Below, in pieces: positions 6,131 to 9,357 of a stretch of 9,357 nucleotides of DNA (its first letter is position 1; each line of letters opens with the position of its first letter). This DNA comes from an uncultured Collinsella sp. (lineage in GTDB: Bacteria > Actinomycetota > Coriobacteriia > Coriobacteriales > Coriobacteriaceae). Below the pieces are notes generated by a model that saw nothing but the letters and a program-made list of their open reading frames with translations, searched no databases and was not told where the DNA came from. The stretch is taken from NCBI GenBank assembly GCA_900754385.1, contig CAAECP010000156.1:1-9357 (forward strand). The letters are read 5' to 3'. The translations under genes and the position numbers were made by a program.

Positions 6131-7427
6131 TACCGCATCCGCAGCACCCCGCGTGCCCAAGCGCGTCGCCGCCGTCATTCTCAACTCGCTCAAGGGCGGC
6201 GTTGTCCCGCGCATCGGCCTTCCCTATATCACCGTGGGGCGAGAGGTCGAGATCCGTGCTCTGCTCACCGACCTGAGCCTCATCGCCGATGGCGGCGCAA
6301 GCTTCCGTTTCCTAGTCGGTCGCTACGGCGCCGGCAAGAGCTTTTTGCTCCAGACCATCCGAACGCATGCCATGGGCGAGGGCTTTGTGGTCGCCGATGC
6401 CGACCTTTCCCCTGAGCGCCGCCTACAGGGCGGCCAGGGCCAGGGCCTCGCTACCTATCGCGAGCTCATCCGCAACATATCGACCAAGACGCGCCCCGAG
6501 GGCGGCGCGCTCAACCTTATCCTGGATCGCTGGGTCGCCTCGTGTGCCGACGCCGACGAGACTGCCGTTAATGCCCAACTCGCTCCACTCGAAGAGATGG
6601 TCCACGGCTTCGACTTCGTCCGCATGCTCCGCCGCTACCGCACGGCAGTATCCGAGGGCGACGAAGAAGCTATGAGTCGGGTGACCAAATGGATTCGCGG
6701 CGAATACCGCACCAAGAGCGAAGCGCGAGCCGAGCTAGGCTCCTCGACCATCATCAGCGATGACGACTGGTACGACTACGTTAAGCTCATCGCGCGTTTT
6801 TTGGTCTGCAGCGGCTACAAGGGTATGTTGGTGCTCATCGACGAGCTCGTGAATCTGTATAAGATTCCCAACGCCATCACGCGCCAGTACAACTACGAGA
6901 AGATCCTGACCATGTACAACGACACACTCCAGGGCAAGGCGCAGTACCTGGGCATGATCATGGGTGGCACGCCAACCTCCATCGAAGACCGCCGCCGCGG
7001 CGTGTTCTCCTACGAAGCTCTGCGCAGCCGACTCGCTCAGGGTCGTTTTGCGCGAGATGATCTCAAAGACATGCTCGCGCCCATCATCCGCCTGCAGCCG
7101 CTCACCTACGAGGAGCTGCTGGTGCTCATCGAAAAGCTCATGCAGATTCACGCCGGCTACTTTGGCTGGACGCCCACGCTTACCGAGAACGACTTGGTGG
7201 ACTTCCTCAAGATCGAATTCGGTCGCGTGGGAGCCGACACGCATCTGACACCGCGTGAAGTCATTCGTGACTTTATCGAGCTGCTCGACATCCTATGCCA
7301 AAACCCCGACGCCAACGTGGCCGAGCTACTGCAAAGCGTTGGTGGCGACGCGCTGGCGCCGGCAGCCGCAACAGGCGACACCGGCACCGCAGACGGCGAC
7401 CGTAACTTCGCCGAATTCACCATCTAA
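6123..7427 (+). CDS. BrxD-type (DUF2791) P-loop ATPase
   Basis: The product is 434 aa. The ATG at 6123 lies inside the end of the TerB-domain gene (8-nt overlap), with AGAGGA at 6107-6112. A VGRE motif (residues 38-41), Walker A GRYGAGKS (66-73) and Walker B LVLIDE (236-241, with D240 and E241) define an AAA-type ATPase. A DLSPERRLQG block follows Walker A (95-103), and a sensor-like GMIMGGTP precedes an arginine-rich segment. This pattern and length fit the BREX-associated P-loop family DUF2791, represented by BrxD of type 2 BREX, where it is paired with the helicase BrxHI. That is the same pairing seen here. It probably couples ATP hydrolysis to DNA recognition or motor loading; that is inference from the family. 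The C-terminus is Ala/Thr/Asp-rich and looks disordered. Confidence 0.88.
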   Translation: MSDTASAAPRVPKRVAAVILNSLKGGVVPRIGLPYITVGREVEIRALLTDLSLIADGGASFRFLVGRYGAGKSFLLQTIRTHAMGEGFVVADADLSPERRLQGGQGQGLATYRELIRNISTKTRPEGGALNLILDRWVASCADADETAVNAQLAPLEEMVHGFDFVRMLRRYRTAVSEGDEEAMSRVTKWIRGEYRTKSEARAELGSSTIISDDDWYDYVKLIARFLVCSGYKGMLVLIDELVNLYKIPNAITRQYNYEKILTMYNDTLQGKAQYLGMIMGGTPTSIEDRRRGVFSYEALRSRLAQGRFARDDLKDMLAPIIRLQPLTYEELLVLIEKLMQIHAGYFGWTPTLTENDLVDFLKIEFGRVGADTHLTPREVIRDFIELLDILCQNPDANVAELLQSVGGDALAPAAATGDTGTADGDRNFAEFTI

Positions 7428-7462
7428 CCTGCCAAAAAGGGACAGGTTTATTTTGGTAGGTT
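7426..7462 (+). repeat. Long hairpin between the ATPase and helicase genes
   Basis: Bases 7426-7437 (AACCTGCCAAAA) pair with 7451-7462 (TTTTGGTAGGTT) over 12 bp with one G-U, around a 13-nt loop. The 5' arm begins within the TAA stop codon. The same arm can instead pair AACCTG (7426-7431) with CAGGTT (7443-7448), followed by TTTATTTT, which resembles a weak terminator. The two structures exclude each other. It may be a copy of a dispersed palindromic element, an attenuator, or an mRNA processing site that tunes helicase levels. Confidence 0.6.
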
Positions 7463-7543
7463 CTATCTGGGCAAACGTTGAGGCAGTAATGCAGCAAGCC
7501 ACTGCCCACCGCGTTGAGAGATTCGCTTTTGAAAGGAGGCCCC
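7428..7543 (+). other. 116-nt gap within the operon
   Basis: This gap separates two genes of the same operon, in contrast to the 8-nt overlap upstream. It holds the hairpin above and the strong AAAGGAGG ribosome site (7532-7539) of the helicase gene. I found no convincing internal promoter: TTCTAT (7461-7466) and AGTAAT (7485-7490) lack suitably placed -35 partners. An open frame crosses it from 7255 in another register, but this is a shadow of the ATPase gene. Confidence 0.5.
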
Positions 7544-9357
7544 GTGAACGCCTTTGACCGCTATGCCCCGTTTATCCAGGACTTTATCTACTCCCACGAT
7601 TGGGAGAGCCTGCGCTCTATCCAGGTTGCGGCGGCAGATGCCATCTTTAACTCGCAAGACAATGTGCTCCTGACGGCATCCACGGCTTCCGGCAAAACCG
7701 AGGCAGCCTTCTTTCCCATCCTGACCGAGTTTTGGGAGAACCCGCCCGCAAGCGTGGGCGCCCTCTATATTGGCCCCCTCAAGGCACTCATCAATGATCA
7801 GTTTGTCCGCCTCAACGACCTCTGCGAAGAAGCCGACATCCCCGTCTGGCACTGGCATGGCGATGTCTCGCAGTCGCACAAGGCCAAGCTCATTAAAAAA
7901 CCGAGCGGCATCTTGCAGATTACGCCCGAGTCACTCGAAGCACTCCTGATCCACAAGCACATGGCAATCCCACGTATGTTCTGCGACCTGCGCTATGTAG
8001 TCATCGATGAGGTCCATTCGCTCATGCGCGGCGACCGTGGCGGACAGACGCTCTGCCTTATCGAGCGACTCTCGCGCGTGGCCGGCGTGCAGCCCCGCCG
8101 CATTGGCCTTTCAGCCACCATCGGCGACCCCGAGCGCACGGGTGCCTTTCTCTCGCAGGGAACGGGACGCGACTGCGTTATCCCCCGCTTTGAAGAACCG
8201 CGCCGCGTGTGGCGCATCTCCATGGAGCACTTCTACAACTCGGGTCCCCAGGCACAGCAGCGAGGATTCGAGAGCATGGGTCCTCAAGAGACCGAAGTGC
8301 TTGCATGCGAGCGCATTGAGGCAGCGGCACCCGCGGCACTGCCCGCCGGCGCCCAAGACATGCGTCACAGCGGACAGCTCACACAAGAGGAGCGCCGTCA
8401 ACGTCGTGAGCGGGCACGGGGCAAGGCCGCTCCCAAAGACCGTCGCACTTCCTCGGCCCCCGAGGGCGAAGTCGACATCCCACGAGCGACCGAGCAGGCG
8501 CTTCTCAACCCCACCGACACGGCGCCCGACAACGCCGACCCCGGTATGGGCTATATCTTTGAGCATACGCGCGGCCGCAAGTGCCTAGTCTTTGCCAACT
8601 CGCGCGAGGAGGCAGAGGCCGTGTGCTCCATGCTGCGCAGCTACTGCGAAAGACGACACGAGCCCGACCGCTTTCTAATCCATCACGGCAATCTTTCGGC
8701 ATCGCTGCGCGAGACGGCCGAGGAGCTCATGCGCGACGAGGAGCAGGCGCAGACAACCGTCACCACCTCTACGCTGGAACTCGGTATCGATATCGGCCGC
8801 CTGGAGCGTGCCTTCCAGATCGACGCGCCGTTTACCGTCAGCTCCTTTTTGCAGCGAATGGGCCGCACGGGACGCCGCGATCTTCCACCCGAGATGTGGT
8901 TCGTCATGCGCGAGGAAGAACCCGAGCCGCGCACGATGATGCCCGAGACCATTCCGTGGAAGCTCCTGCAAGGCATCGCGCTCGTACAACTCTATCGCGA
9001 GGAAAAGTGGGTCGAACCGCCCGAGCTCGATCGACTCCCCTACAGTCTGCTCTATCACCAGACTATGTCGACCCTCGCCAGCACCGGCGAGCTCACGCCG
9101 GCCGAACTTGCCCAGCGCGTGCTCACGCTCAGCTATTTCCACCGTGTCTCGGCAGACGATTACCGTGTGCTGCTACGTCACCTCATTAAGATCGACCATA
9201 TCCAGGTCACCGAAGGTGGCGGGCTCATCGTGGGCCTCGCGGGCGAGCGCATCATCAACAACTTTAAGTTCTACGCCGTGTTCCAGGAAAACGAGGAGTT
9301 CACTGTTCGCAGCGAGTCGGCCGAGTTGGGCACGATCGTCAATCCCCCACCGCCCGG
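7544..9357 (+). CDS. Lhr/BrxHI-type superfamily 2 DEVH helicase, C-terminus beyond window
   Basis: The reading frame is open from GTG 7544 to the right edge (604 complete codons, no stop), so the gene is cut by the window. AAAGGAGG (7532-7539) gives the start. Motifs appear in order: a Q-like region with SIQ (25-27), motif I TASGKTEAAF (K51), Ia GPLKALINDQ, Ib TPESLEALL, II DEVH (155-158), III SATIG (190-194), IV LVFANSREEAE (from 348), V TSTLELGIDIG (408-418) and VI QRMGRTGRR (437-445). A winged-helix-like region follows (about 500-580). This is the layout of Lhr-type 3'-5' helicases, including BrxHI of type 2 BREX. A charged, low-complexity stretch of roughly 100 residues (about 232-333) separates motifs III and IV. 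With the upstream ATPase and TerB-domain protein it likely forms a DNA-translocating complex. Confidence 0.92.
   Translation, partial: MNAFDRYAPFIQDFIYSHDWESLRSIQVAAADAIFNSQDNVLLTASTASGKTEAAFFPILTEFWENPPASVGALYIGPLKALINDQFVRLNDLCEEADIPVWHWHGDVSQSHKAKLIKKPSGILQITPESLEALLIHKHMAIPRMFCDLRYVVIDEVHSLMRGDRGGQTLCLIERLSRVAGVQPRRIGLSATIGDPERTGAFLSQGTGRDCVIPRFEEPRRVWRISMEHFYNSGPQAQQRGFESMGPQETEVLACERIEAAAPAALPAGAQDMRHSGQLTQEERRQRRERARGKAAPKDRRTSSAPEGEVDIPRATEQALLNPTDTAPDNADPGMGYIFEHTRGRKCLVFANSREEAEAVCSMLRSYCERRHEPDRFLIHHGNLSASLRETAEELMRDEEQAQTTVTTSTLELGIDIGRLERAFQIDAPFTVSSFLQRMGRTGRRDLPPEMWFVMREEEPEPRTMMPETIPWKLLQGIALVQLYREEKWVEPPELDRLPYSLLYHQTMSTLASTGELTPAELAQRVLTLSYFHRVSADDYRVLLRHLIKIDHIQVTEGGGLIVGLAGERIINNFKFYAVFQENEEFTVRSESAELGTIVNPPPP

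Noticed and set aside
8007..9189. Other-frame + strand frames (8007-8588 and 8581-9189) overlapping the helicase
   Set aside because: Helicase motifs II to VI run uninterrupted through the frame that starts at 7544; these frames give Arg/Pro/Ser-rich shadow translations.
1..9357. CRISPR array, tRNA, rRNA or insertion sequence
   Set aside because: No regularly spaced repeats, cloverleaf-like segments, rRNA signatures, transposase motifs or terminal inverted repeats were seen on either strand.

Overview
The window looks like chromosomal DNA from a high-GC Gram-positive bacterium. The best guess is the Coriobacteriia, with Collinsella the most likely genus. This rests on strong G/C bias at third codon positions, strong AGGAGG ribosome sites, GTG starts, extended -10 promoters of the TGCTAYGAT form, secreted proteins with Gram-positive signal peptides, and a Gram-positive/actinobacterial-type LexA box. 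The assignment is an inference; no rRNA or other marker gene is present. All supported genes lie on the + strand.

Region 1 (1-312) has no convincing gene. Region 2 (313-3489) is a cell-surface module of five co-directional genes. It holds a 98-aa soluble protein, a membrane-anchored beta-rich protein whose start overlaps it by ATGA, a secreted WxL-like protein, a previously easy-to-miss 86-aa secreted protein that starts inside its neighbour and ends in a degenerate sorting signal (LAQTSD, hydrophobic stretch, KR tail), and a 467-aa secreted cysteine-containing protein. The order (WxL-like protein, small sorting-signal protein, large exported protein) recalls the Csc/WxL surface complexes of Firmicutes, but the resemblance is distant.

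Region 3 (about 3540-4295) is a single DUF554-family integral membrane protein with its own promoter-like sequence.

Region 4 (4317 to the right edge) is a three-gene DNA-processing or defence-like operon: a TerB_N/TerB_C protein, a BrxD-type (DUF2791) P-loop ATPase whose start overlaps it by 8 nt, and a large Lhr/BrxHI-type DEVH helicase that runs off the window. BrxD and BrxHI are partners in type 2 BREX, and TerB-domain proteins have been linked to DNA processing by comparative genomics. No BREX methylase (PglX), phosphatase (PglZ) or PglW is in the window. A near-perfect LexA (SOS) operator, TCGAAC-N4-GTTTGA, covers the -35 region of the operon promoter. This suggests the cassette is induced by DNA damage, and it is the most interesting observation here. 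Between the ATPase and helicase genes lies a 12-bp-stem hairpin with a competing shorter hairpin, possibly a dispersed palindromic repeat or an attenuator.
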